DNA of 64,000 nucleotides, taken from the NCBI GenBank assembly GCA_001579985.1, contig LRSR01001091.1, forward strand, positions 62,001-126,000, in the 5' to 3' direction. This document shows, piece after piece, positions 37,269-46,859 of the stretch. Under the pieces are notes generated by a model that saw only the letters and a list, made by a program, of their open reading frames with translations, was not told the DNA's origin and ran no database searches. The stretch's first letter is position 1. Each line of letters opens with the position of its first letter. Both the position numbers and the translations under genes were made by a program. The DNA is from Hypsibius dujardini. Lineage: Eukaryota; Tardigrada; Eutardigrada; Parachela; Hypsibiidae.

Positions 37269-37730
37269 TTTAAGAGAGACATACACACATCGTTTGGATT
37301 TGGGTTTATCCGGTTTTACAACTTTGCCTTGTGTTTCAGTATTTCATGCAGCTGAGTCATATCAGGAAGTGTTTCACTCAGAAAGGCGGTATATTCGTGC
37401 TGGAGGAGTACAGTAAGTTTCGCAAGCACATTTCCCTTTCGGGGTGGGGCCTTCGATTAAGTGTTACGGTTTGTCTTTGCAGATGCGGACACACAACAAG
37501 TCATCCAACGGAAGTACAAATCTCCCATGGTACGAGGAAGCAGTCCATATTCGTGGCATGCATGGCACATCTGGGTCGCCGGTTCAGTTTCTCATCTGAC
37601 TGGCTTTGCATTGCAGGCCGATCAAATTTGCTATTCGGTGTTGTGCCTTTTCTCCTACATAGCTGCGGGCACCGCCGGCGGAAAGGACCCTAGTCCGAAT
37701 CGAGCCAGTCCGAATCGGCCTTCCTCGTAG
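27049..37730 (+). CDS. MADD: MADD / Rab3 GDP-GTP exchange factor (DENN domain protein)
   Basis: Twenty-nine exons join in phase to 1607 residues, near the length of vertebrate MADD. They start at 27049, 27819, 28868, 29153, 29513, 29795, 30117, 30402, 31010, 31472, 31632, 32177, 32709, 32975, 33614, 33930, 34339, 34832, 35001, 35359, 35584, 35759, 35943, 36188, 36858, 37009, 37340, 37483 and 37617. The protein activates Rab3/Rab27 on secretory vesicles (Drosophila Rab3-GEF, C. elegans AEX-3). uDENN is marked by [18 protein letters not shown] and GICYNFFRP. cDENN has [55 protein letters not shown] and [10 protein letters not shown]. dDENN has [12 protein letters not shown] and RPVIAFQ. The middle is low-complexity Ser/Thr/Pro. 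C-terminal blocks are [50 protein letters not shown] and [14 protein letters not shown]. Intron 11 uses a rare GTTCGT donor, less certain than the rest. Confidence 0.97.
27455..27598. mobile_element. Inverted-repeat element (MITE-like) in MADD intron 1
   Basis: Perfect 19-bp arms GCTAACCGAGTTAAGCCAT (27495-27513) and complement (27556-27574) are enclosed by outer arms CTACACACGTGG (27471-27482) and CCATGTGTGTAG (27587-27598), one mismatch. It abuts a 20-bp perfect palindrome centred on CCCTTAAGGG (27455-27474). A small non-autonomous transposon is the simplest reading, and no transposase is present. Confidence 0.7.
29312..29462. repeat. (CAGA)n array, MADD intron 4
   Basis: GACAGACAGA and AGACATACAG variants begin about 15 bp after the donor at 29298 and end about 50 bp before the acceptor. 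Confidence 0.9.
30795..30935. repeat. (TCTG)n array, MADD intron 8
   Basis: TGTCTGTCTGTC and CTGCCTGC variants begin about 55 bp after the donor at 30741, ending about 75 bp before the acceptor. Confidence 0.9.
31905..31998. repeat. (CAGA)n array, MADD intron 11
   Basis: CAGGCAGG passes into ACAT-containing units and then a clean run of about ten CAGA units. It begins about 55 bp after the donor, with about 180 array-free bases before the acceptor. Confidence 0.9.
33350..33497. repeat. (CAGA)n array, MADD intron 14
   Basis: GCAGACAGAC and GGCAGGCAG units begin about 20 bp after GTAAGT at 33328 and include a clean run of about eleven CAGA units. The last 115 bp of the intron are free of it. 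Confidence 0.9.
35195..35335. repeat. (TCTG)n array, MADD intron 19
   Basis: The donor GTAAGTCTG at 35172 leads into TCTGTCTGTCTG, then TATCTGTC and GCCTGTC variants, filling most of a 187-bp intron. Confidence 0.9.
36060..36150. repeat. Degenerate (TCTG)n array, MADD intron 23
   Basis: TGTCTGTCTGTATG and GCGTGCCTGCCTG units begin within ten bases of the donor at 36054 in a 134-bp intron. Confidence 0.8.
36583..36742. repeat. (CAGA)n array, MADD intron 24
   Basis: GGCAGGCCAGG, CAGCCAGCCAGC and CAGACAGACAGA blocks show a gradient of unit variants, starting about 65 bp after the donor at 36518. Confidence 0.9.
37125..37268. repeat. (CAGA)n array with 44-bp duplication, MADD intron 26
   Basis: GCAGTCAGATAGATACATAA occurs twice, 44 bp apart, followed by GGACGGAC and a clean run of about fifteen CAGA units. 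It begins about 10-20 bp after the donor at 37116. Confidence 0.9.
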
Positions 37731-38537
37731 CCGGGATAGGGGCTGTGTTTTGTGCAGCATTGTTGGTTCTCAAACAAAAGTCAATTATTAAATTTAAAAG
37801 AATTTAGTCGCCGTCAATGCCAGTCTCTGTTCTTGTATGATTGTGATATGCTATGAACAAAAATTGGCCCGGTGCCTATATCATCCTGGTAGACTACTTT
37901 CATTAGTATTACTAATTTTCTTCTGTACTTTGAAGAATTGAACAGCCTACACGCATCCAGCAATCTTGCAATCTTGCAATCTTGCCCTACCGACCCCTGT
38001 GTAATGCGCAGACAGCAATTCCTGGTTTAAGAGCCCTAATAGTAGACCACTGGCAAGCGTCATTCTTTCACGACGCGTTAGCAAGCAAGCATCCACAGTC
38101 AGACAGATCACTAGTCGAGTTGTTACCCGCTCGACCTTCAAATCCTTCTGGTCGAGGCTACAAGTCCAGGGGAAGAGGTAGAAAAACTCATGTTTTGTGG
38201 CGGCCAAAAAAATGACACTCTGAAGTACCCTAGCACACCACTGTGGATAAGTTGCACATTCTCCAGGTAAGATATCATCGGTGCCAATAGGGTATGTTCG
38301 GAGGGATCCATAACGTTAATTCCTATCCTTAAGTCCGTGTGACGTCACGGAATAGGGCGTGTAATCCACTTACATTGGATTACCTTAAAAATCCAGTTTA
38401 AGAAGCTCATGTTTCGAGCTTCCGACATGTTCTTTGACGGAATTGAAACTGGCGCTCTCTTTTCATTTTGTTTTTAATTTGCTTCAAATGAAAATGGCTG
38501 CTCCAAAGCCAAACGAAATCGATTTAAAATTAGCCAG
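37731..38537. other. MADD 3' UTR and downstream non-coding sequence
   Basis: The first 150-200 bases are presumed MADD 3' UTR. Near 37965-37984 GCAATCTT is tandemly repeated three times. No convincing gene is seen. A minus-strand ORF (37947-38207) lacks family features. Confidence 0.45.
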
Positions 38538-39140
38538 GATTTGATACTGTTGGAAGAAGTCTCAACCCGGAATCCGTATTTTCCGACGGTAAAGCCGAGA
38601 CCTTGACGGAGATCACGCAAGTTCTCAACGACGTCCCCGTAAGTTATTGACTGAATCTTCCCAAAAGATCCCGCAACCGAAGCCCTCTTCCTTACAGTTG
38701 TTTCCTAGCCGCTAATTGAGATGCTTTGTAGAGTCGAATCGAGGCACTCGTCGGCATTTTCCGCATGGCAGATCTGAAGGAGCGCATCAAGAGCGGCACG
38801 GAAGAGCAGTACGACCGGATGAAGATTTTCCTGACAAATATTTCGGACTTGATGAAAAACGTCGAGAACGCAGCCGCGGAATCCGCCCGAGTCAAGAAAC
38901 GTGCGACTGATGAGGCTAACGCTGAGCAGAACCGGGTGAGCCAGCAGATTCGGAAAGTGGCGGAAGAAGGACGCGGAGGAAACGATAGCGACGGCGAGGA
39001 AGAAAGTATGGCTGACAAACGTGCGTGAATTTGCTTTTGCTCTTGATGTCTTGGTCGCCTTAGATTGCACAAAAATTGGATGTTATTTAAGTGAAGCAGA
39101 AGTGTTGCAAGAGAAAGTGCAGTTTTTAGCCGAAGGATGA
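38538..39140 (+). CDS. Unrecognised coiled-coil-like gene piece
   Basis: Three pieces fit as exons in phase: 38538-38638 (after CCAG), 38732-39020 (after TTTGTAG) and 39064-39140 (after CGCCTTAG), ending in TGA. The text is charged and heptad-like: ETLTEITQVLNDVP, SRIEALVGIFRMADLKERI, YDRMKIFLTNISDLMKNVE, then an Ala/Lys/Glu-rich stretch and an acidic DSDGEEE. I do not recognise the family. A start codon is not secured, since ATGs at 38488/38494 are in another frame. It may therefore be the remains or 3' end of a gene, or a single ORF ending at 39028 without the last intron. Confidence 0.4.
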
Positions 39141-39325
39141 GAGGAGGCAGATTGGGTTGACGAATTGGAACATCGCCGCGAAATGGGTGAGCGATCAATC
39201 GATCAATCGCCTGGACGTTGTGTACAATACGGAATCCGTCAATCAAACAAGCAATCAATCAAAATCAGCGCACTTGTACTTTCTCTTCATTTCTCCATTC
39301 TACGCTCTTTCCTTCCCCTCCTGCA

Positions 39326-39550
39326 ATGGTGAAGGAATCGATGAATTTCGGAAAGAAGGCTAGACTTCACAAGTCCCGTGGTGCCTTCAAGCGGTTCGAC
39401 GCATAGCAGAAGTGGATTGATGTCATGAAGGCCGACACGGAGAGGCAGTACGCCTTTAAGGAAAAAAAGCTGAACCAACAAATATCCCTCCGCAAAAAAA
39501 AAATCGACAAACAATCTTTCTTGAGCAAACAAAGAATTAGAAATTGAAAA
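39326..39550 (+). pseudogene. Lys/Gln-rich coding remnant with in-frame stop
   Basis: One frame reads MVKESMNFGKKARLHKSRG and AFKRFDA, a TAG, then QKWIDVMKADTERQYAFKEK and KLNQQISLRKKKIDKQ before another stop. The two halves share one frame, which suggests a formerly continuous basic, helical protein. I do not recognise it; a SANT/MADF-type DNA-binding protein of a DNA transposon is a guess from composition. A T-run of about 14 follows near 39587. Confidence 0.35.
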
Positions 39551-40059
39551 GATCAAGGCGGAGACGGAAACAAAAAAGTGGGAAGGTTTTTTTTTTTTTT
39601 AAAGTTAAGAAGTTCCGCCGCACAGTCTCTCGCGTCGAGCAAGCTTATCAGCAGCCTTTGCATTCAGTTTTGTATTAGTCAACACTGTTACGTGTCACTA
39701 GCCTATTCTTAACGTGTCGCTGGCATGTTTCTCAGCCAACCCTCTGACTGATCGAACTCCGCACCCGTCACTCATTCTACTGTGATTCATTCCATTGTAG
39801 CTCGTTTAGCGTTTTTTGCACTTACTGTTTAGTTTGTGATCGGGGCGCGGGAAGGCAACGCTCTCTAATCATTCATCGTCATTCAGCCTAATTGTCTTTT
39901 ATTTCGATCATGTATTTAGGGCGCAGGAACAACGAGCTGCGGGCAGTCGAGTGAGTTTAATTTTTTTCATTTCCATTTTTTCACTACTGTCTGCGTTCGT
40001 TTTGATTAAACGAGGAAAGCTTCTTGGGTTTTTGGGATGCCGTGCAGGGGCGTTACATT

Positions 40060-43000
40060 GGTTCCAAAACTACAGTAGCTGGTCGTCGACAAGGTCGGGT
40101 GTGCCAGAAAACACTGCTAGACAAAAATGACGACGGCAGCGGGAACGCAGGTAACCTCAATTCTATAGCCTTAGCGGACGGCTTCAAAGCGCAGGGATCA
40201 TAGGAGGACACGTTCGCCTACGGGTTTTCTCCGGAAACGCCGGCAATGCGGTGGATAATTGGCTGACACGGTTCGAAACCGTTGCCACGAGCCTCGACTG
40301 GACGGAGCAGAAGCGCCTGAAACAAGCACCGCTGTATCTTGCCGATGGAGCTCCAATTGTTTGGCTAGCCAAGGAGACCGGTGGAGGAGCGTCGCTTTTC
40401 GCAAGCTGGAAACTGTTCAAGGATGCGATTGTGAAGCGCTTCGAACCAACGGACTTTAAGAAGACCATCCGCCGGATGCTCCACGAAAAGTGGTTCTACC
40501 CCAATGGAGACGTTGAGGAGTATTATAACGACGTAATCAAGCTGTGTTACTAATTCGACAAAGATATGGCGGACGATAAGGTGATCGACAACTTAGGGGA
40601 TGGGGTATACGGTGAGATACTAAATGTCCTGATTTTGTTGAAGAGCACCACTCCTGTTGAGTTTCTAGGCAAGATGCGACTGGCAAAAACTGCCTTGTCT
40701 AGGGGACGAAACGGGGTTGGGTGGTCGGATCGCGAGAAGGAACGGTCCGGATAGGACCGCCAACGAGAGCAGGGAGGGCAACGCGGCGACCGAGGCGGAC
40801 AATTCAACCGCAACTACATGAGCCCCGGTTGTTCTCACGGTGCGTCGCCGGATGGGCCCAGCAACAGCGGGGGAGGAGGCGGTTGAGTGGCGAGGGTAGG
40901 TGGTGGCGGACGCGAGGTTACCCAATTTTGCTCAAACTTCACTCCCAGAAGTGACGGCCGCAATCGTGGGGGGACTGTCAAACCGGACAGCGCGGTGGCC
41001 GCGGAAGTGCAAGTGGTGACAAAAAATGCTACAACTGTGGAAACCCCTCGTGAGAGACTGCCCCAAGAATAAAGAAACGTTCAAAGAGTTCGTTCAAGTA
41101 AATGAACCGAGCAAGAGGGAGCAGTTATTCTCTTTGCAGGAGATGGCAAATGACACGAACGCTGACGAACCAGTGGCGTTAACCGACCAAGTGGAGGAGA
41201 GTCAAAACGATAGTTTGCCGGAAGCTGTGGTAATTCCGACGGTAAGCCAAGCCGTACTGGATAGGCTCAACCGGACAAAGCCGAAGAGGTAGAGATCTTC
41301 CTTTTCCACAAGCTCATTCAGGAGCGGCTGAAGTTCATACGTTACCGGCGGGAGCTGTTTGAGTTCCGAGGCAACGTTCATGCAGATGGCCGCAATTGAC
41401 AAGCATTAACGTCAGCAGGTGGGCATGGGGCTACGATTCAAAAGGTTCTGGTCAGACCAGGAGGTTTCGCATCAACTGGCGGCTGTGGCCGAAGTAGTGA
41501 AGCGACAACAACCGGACGGAGGATTGGACGATGGGTCGCCAAATGAGGGTTCTTGCGAGGCTGCGGAGAATCACGTGGTGTACTTCGTCAGCCCTATGGA
41601 CTCTGTACCCCTCGTAAAAGCTCTAATACATGGCTGGGAGATCGTCATTCTGATCGACTACGGTGCTGTCAGCTGTGAACGTGAGCTTCGTCCGTGGTTT
41701 GGGTAGTGAGATCAAGGATCACACAGTCCAAACCCAACTGGCAAACGGTCATGTGATCTGTTTGACGGGCTCATTAGAGCTCCAGGTGACACTTTGCGGC
41801 GTCACTCAGGGGATGTTGTTCCATGTTTTTGACTTTGGTTCAGGGAACCACGATGTTGTATTCGGGTCGAATATTTTGCGACAGATGCAACTGGTGCTGG
41901 ACTCGGCTATGGGATGCATCTGTGCCAAACATAGACCGGATGGCAAGCCACTGATTGGGTGGGATCAAGGCACGAGGATGATGGTACGACCGGAAATTGC
42001 AGAGCATCTAGAGGAGGAGATGGCACCCCCATCCGTAAGGCCTATGAAAAATGGCAAGAATCCAGCTTGGAGCCCCACTGGTCCGTTACCACCGGATGAA
42101 CACCTTGACGACCGCCGGCAAGGAGGAACTCAACATGTCCTCGTGGGACTAAGTGGGAGCACGTTCCCGTGGAGCAGTTTGACGTCTGCAATTCTCAAAT
42201 GGTGGACCACAAACCCGCCATGATGGAATCGCTGAAGGACAACGCCGACCTCTTTGACTATAAGAACCGACCCATGGGTGGCGCGAAGGTGAAACCCTTC
42301 AAGGTGGAACACTTCAAGGTGGAACTGGTGCCAAAAACCAAGCCGCAGTACATCCCGCAGTACCGGTATGCGCCGTGCCGAAACGCAGTCATCAGTGAAA
42401 AGATTGCCGATATGCTCAAGAAAGGGATAGTGATCACAGTTCGGAGCCCTTGGAATTCGCCGTTGGTGCTAACACCGAAGGACGGTGGAAAAAGCTGGAG
42501 ACTCTGTGCGGACATGAGAGCGGTCAAGAAGGTCACAATTGCAGATAAGTACCCCATTCCGAAGGTCGACAATTGCATAAATGCGATGACTGGCTGCCAA
42601 TTTTGATCCACCATGGACTTGCAGTCGGAATATAACCAGGTTTCTCTGGACTGGGCCACGCAGGACATCTGCGCCTTCTTAGCCGGTGGAGAGTTTTACA
42701 ATTATCTAGTGCTCCTCTTTGGCCTTAAGAACGCCTCGGCGGCATTCCCGCGGATCATGTACTTCGTCCTGGCGGGACTGTTGTGATTATCTGTCTACTG
42801 TCGGACGACGTGATAGTTGTCACGAAAACAGCGGAGGAACACTACCGGGTGTTATGACAAGTGTTGGACCGATTCAAGGCTTTCGGATTTATCTGTAATC
42901 CAAACAAATGTCATTTCCTAAAAAGCAAGGTACGGGTTTTGGGTTTCATTGTCGGCGAAGAAGGGATTTTGACGGATCCAGAGAAATGTTATGCGGTCAG

Positions 43001-43349
43001 AGAATTTCCAAAACCGGAAAACCTGAAGTTCTTCATAGGACTTTGCAGCTATTATCGCCGATTCGTCAGGGACTTTGCAGCTATTATCGCCGATTCGTCA
43101 GGGACTTTGCAAAAATTGCTGGACCTCTTTACGATTTGACCAAGACAGGAGTGGCTTTTATGTAGAGGAGTTATCAACAAGAAGCATTTGACCAGTTAAA
43201 ACTGTTTTACCACTCCCCCCGTTTTAACTCATTTCGACTTTAGCAAGGCAGTGGAGATCCACCCCGACGCGTCCGAATATGCCATCGGTCTGCTTGTTGG
43301 TCCAACGTGACGCCGAGAGCCGGGAGAGTCATCTGTTACCCCTACATGG
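40060..43349 (+). mobile_element. Ty3/gypsy-type LTR element A, left part (broken fossil)
   Basis: Parts in order are a possible primer-binding site (TGGTTCCAAAAC, near 40061), a gag-like region (about 40.2-41.1 kb), a protease-like region (about 41.6-41.9 kb) and reverse transcriptase (about 42.2-43.2 kb, with YCGM-free gypsy-like motifs such as SPWNSPLVLTPKDGG and LGFIVGEEGILTDPEK). A 5' LTR beginning TGTTACGTGTCAC near 39685 and ending near 40059 is possible, but no 3' partner was found. The element is broken at many points and looks old. Its 3' half resumes at 60395, so it has been split by later insertions. Confidence 0.85.
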
Positions 43350-43486
43350 GTTCGACCTAAGGTCATGGACACGCAAGGCGAAACGAGAGGGAACAATCCT
43401 AAAGTATTTGGAGTATTATTGATCAAGACGGAGTGAACATATATGATGCTTCATTTCACATCCTCTGCCGTATTTATATGGCTTTT
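43350..43486. repeat. 137-bp direct repeat, left copy, flanking the nested retroelements
   Basis: This segment (from GTTCGACCTAAGGTCATGG to TATTTATATGGCTTTT) recurs with only a few differences at 60258-60394 in the same orientation. In the minus direction it carries a TATA-like TATAAATACGG near its start. It may be the short terminal repeat of minus-strand element D, or a separate repeat duplicated on both sides. Confidence 0.8.
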
Positions 43487-44321
43487 AGTGCCGACTCAAG
43501 AAAAAGGAGGAAGAAAACTTGGAAAGAAATCAATAAAAGGGCGTTGACGTTGACCGAGAACTTGTCCAAAGTGTGTCAATATTCATCATTCTGGAGACGC
43601 ATGAAATTATCAACAGCATGGTTCCCTAGTAGATGGCATTGGTACATCAAACTGTACTGTATACAAGCTTGCCACAATGCTAGACCATTGATGTTTGTGA
43701 CATCAGTGCAATAGTCCTTTTAAATGCTGCAATCATGAGATGCGTCATATCTTCTCTCGACTCGGCGAGTACTGATGGTGTTTCTCTAGTGAGAAGCAGA
43801 TATTCCTGTTGAGTATAAGGAAGCTTTGCACGTTTTGATTGAAACGACTTTTGTGGTCCTGTGGTTCGACGAGAAAGGCTCTTTACACTAGTCCCATATT
43901 GGTAAAGGTCATGATAAAGCTGGTTAACTGGGTTGGGTTGGGAGCCATGAAGTGCAGAATTCCATTGATTTCTCTGCGAGTTTGAACCGAGACGTTAGCA
44001 GATTGTTTGAGGTTTTGCAGTCTGAAATCGATAACTGTAGTGACTGTTTCTGTGAAAAGGATTTTATCGATCCATTCCTTGCTAAAATGTGTCCCGTTTG
44101 ATCAAGCACGCGATATACTAACGCATTTAATTCTGTTCTGTTTGGTGAGGGTGGCCGAAAATTCCAAGTTTTCAGTTTTGCGTTTCCGGCATGGAGAAAC
44201 GCGCAAAAATATCTCGCGCTAACAGTAGACACCGAATAAATGCATAAACGTAACATTTACGATATAACAACATTTTTTCTTCTTTTTTTTTCTTGTTTTT
44301 GGAAAGAAACTGAACGTACAG
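43487..44321. other. Flank between the left 137-bp repeat and element C
   Basis: No domain is recognised here. If the 137-bp repeats are the ends of minus-strand element D, this stretch is D's 3' untranslated part, separated from the rest of D by element C. The last four bases (ACAG) are the target duplication of C. Confidence 0.45.
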
Positions 44322-44660
44322 TGCTGGGTGGTACCCAACAGTTACCCATCACTTACTAATAGTACAGTCTATCTACCTAGTTTACCCATTCCTATCTACC
44401 CTCACATTCTATAGTGTACTTACTCAGCTATTATTAGTACATAGTTCCGCCATGTCGGCAGGAACTAGTACGTTAGCTCAGGAACTATTCTTTATCCCTG
44501 ACTATATAAGTGTGTGTTCTACAGTAATCTGGAACAGTTCCTTCCTTTCCCCTCTAATCTCCTCTTCCAGTAAAGTCTTACCACTATTCTTCTCCTATTA
44601 CTCAGTCTAATAGCTTGTATGTTCAGGTTCTTCCGTCCTAGTAGGGACGGAGACCTAACA
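44322..44660 (+). repeat. 5' LTR of element C
   Basis: Starts TGCTGGGTGG and ends CCTAACA. It contains CTATATAAG (a TATA-like box near 44501-44509). Direct partner at 52518-52866. Confidence 0.92.
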
Positions 44661-45286
44661 TTTGATTCCGAAAAGCAGTGGCGACTGGAAAAGATTGAGT
44701 CCTTTACCAGCTCGTGGATAGTAACCTTTACGATCCACCGGGTACCCAACACTACGAACGATCCTTCTTTCTCACTTAACAATCCTAGATCATCTGTATG
44801 ACTAACCTGGATGTCCTAAATTGTCGTACAGTTGTGGGAAGTTTTGTGCAGGAAGTTGACTAGTAGAGTGAAGGAAATCCCCTAGCCTAATCGCTTCACC
44901 CCTGTATGTTTGGGTGAAGATTTTACACAAACATATTATAGCCTTTGTTAAGGCATTGGACGAATCATCAAGACGGCGAACCTCTGCCCGAAATCCGTCC
45001 TGACAATCGTTTCCGAAAGCAGGGGCGACTGTAAAATTGGACACGGAGAACTTCAACTTCTCGGTAAATTAAACGGAGGACCAGAAAAATAAAGATGTTC
45101 AGTGGACACGGAGAACCTCAACCTCGGAGACACGGCGACCTTTACGGAGGTCCAGAAAGAGAGGGACGTGTCAGCGGACCAGGAAGACCCCTAAGCTGTG
45201 AGGGACACAGAAAGTGGGATCGGGATAATGTGGAAGTGGGAACTTTTTTGAGACGGTTCGAGCGCGTGGGAAAAGCGCAGAAATAG

Positions 45287-46480
45287 ATGGACGCAGACCT
45301 ATTGCGACACTTACCCCTATCTCTGGAAGAAGGAGCGGAGGACTGGTATTACCGTCTAAACCCGCTTCCCCAGACATGGACAGAATTAAAGGACCTGATG
45401 CTGAACAGATTTCGTTTGAGCCGGTTTTTGGGGCAGACGGAAAACTCACTAAAGAGCAGGACATTACGATGGAGTGAGTCCATAAGTGAATATCACGACG
45501 CAAATTTGGCGTTGTTTTTTGAGCTGGAAGTTTTGGAAAAAACCTGCACGGATCAGGAGAAAGCGGATCAACTTTCTGAGGGACTGCACGGAGAGATGTT
45601 ACGAGACGTAACATTAATGGCACCGGCAAACCCGCCGGAGTTCCTGGCAGCCACAGAGAAAGCAGTTCGAATAAGCCGCAGCAGCGAACGCCAGAAAAAA
45701 AAAACCGAGGAGGACAACCTTTGCGGCCTGATACACTCGAGAGAGTGGAACGGAAATACGCGATCGTGCTACCCGGAATCATGGGACAGAAAAGATACCC
45801 ATGATGGCCCGAAAGGCACGTTACTGGAGCAAGAAACGCATCGGATTACGGAAAAATTCTGGGCACAAGAAGGACAGAGGAACCACTATTGGAATTGCGA
45901 AAGCGCGAGGGAAGAAGTGGAGGAGCGCGAGTGGCACCACCAAAAACCCCATGTGTTCAAAAGAAATGACACGGATGAGCGCGAAAATGCCGGAAATCAG
46001 CATGACGATCAGTACGGATATGACGGGTACAGTCCATCGACGCAGCGAAATCCCGAAGAATGGGATGAAGGGGACGACGACCGAGATTTTGGATTAAAGA
46101 ATGGCTGGAAAGAACAACGGGAACATGATTTACACTTAGGAAATCGGGAGCAAGCGTATGACGCCGATAACGAGAATACCCAAATGAGCAAATGGTTGAA
46201 GGCACAGGAAGATTTGTGTCCTCTGGAAAGGACATATGGAGTACAACAAGAAGAAAACAATCAATGCCAACTCGAAGATGGATACGGACAAGAAGGAAAT
46301 CAGTGGACTGATCTGAGTTTTGGAGAGGGCTCGCGGAGGAGCCACGCCGAATATACGGAAACGTCCGGGGCGACCAGATGGGGATTATGTGAGAATAATG
46401 GAACACAAAGCGTGATGTACGCAGTTCCGGATGACTTACGGAAGAATCCGGACGTCGACTTTCTATACCTGGGAGATTAA
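45287..46480 (+). CDS. gag-type ORF of element C (fossil)
   Basis: A 397-codon reading with a retrotransposon-gag-like core (LPLSLEEGAEDWYYRLNPLP, LMLNRFRLSRFLGQ, EKADQLSEGLHGEM). Its charged C-terminal part is rich in Glu, Arg, Asn and Gln. The capsid-like core is that of Ty3/gypsy gag proteins. No zinc knuckle was seen. Confidence 0.7.
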   Translation: MDADLLRHLPLSLEEGAEDWYYRLNPLPQTWTELKDLMLNRFRLSRFLGQTENSLKSRTLRWSESISEYHDANLALFFELEVLEKTCTDQEKADQLSEGLHGEMLRDVTLMAPANPPEFLAATEKAVRISRSSERQKKKTEEDNLCGLIHSREWNGNTRSCYPESWDRKDTHDGPKGTLLEQETHRITEKFWAQEGQRNHYWNCESAREEVEEREWHHQKPHVFKRNDTDERENAGNQHDDQYGYDGYSPSTQRNPEEWDEGDDDRDFGLKNGWKEQREHDLHLGNREQAYDADNENTQMSKWLKAQEDLCPLERTYGVQQEENNQCQLEDGYGQEGNQWTDLSFGEGSRRSHAEYTETSGATRWGLCENNGTQSVMYAVPDDLRKNPDVDFLYLGD

Positions 46481-46859
46481 ACGGCAGTACGATACGTTAA
46501 AGAGAAACAACCCAGAAAAGGAACAACATGGAACAGAACAGGAGAAACGACTACAGTAAAGTCGTTCCTGAGAGAAACGGGAGAAAGAAACAACAATGGA
46601 CGTGAGAGAAGTTGGACAAGAAACCCATTCGATTGTGTAACACTGAAGATCAGGCGGTATGAGTGGGTCCTGTGGGTGCGCAACCAAAGGACACGGCGAT
46701 TACAACTAGCAATCCAGTAGGAACAATCAGGAAGTTGATGGGCATGACGGTTTTGCCGATGTACACGGAGGGCCGTTATGAATAAAAGAAATAAAATGGG
46801 AGAAACGCTAGAGGAGCGTTCCCGCAACAGTAGGAACAGTGCGATTCCTCGCGGGTCGC

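Noticed and set aside
38692-39258. 188-codon minus ORF
   Set aside because: It is antisense to the better supported helical reading at 38732-39020; low-complexity Ser/Phe/Leu is typical of a shadow frame.
45171-45782. 203-codon minus ORF
   Set aside because: Antisense shadow of the gag-type reading of element C.
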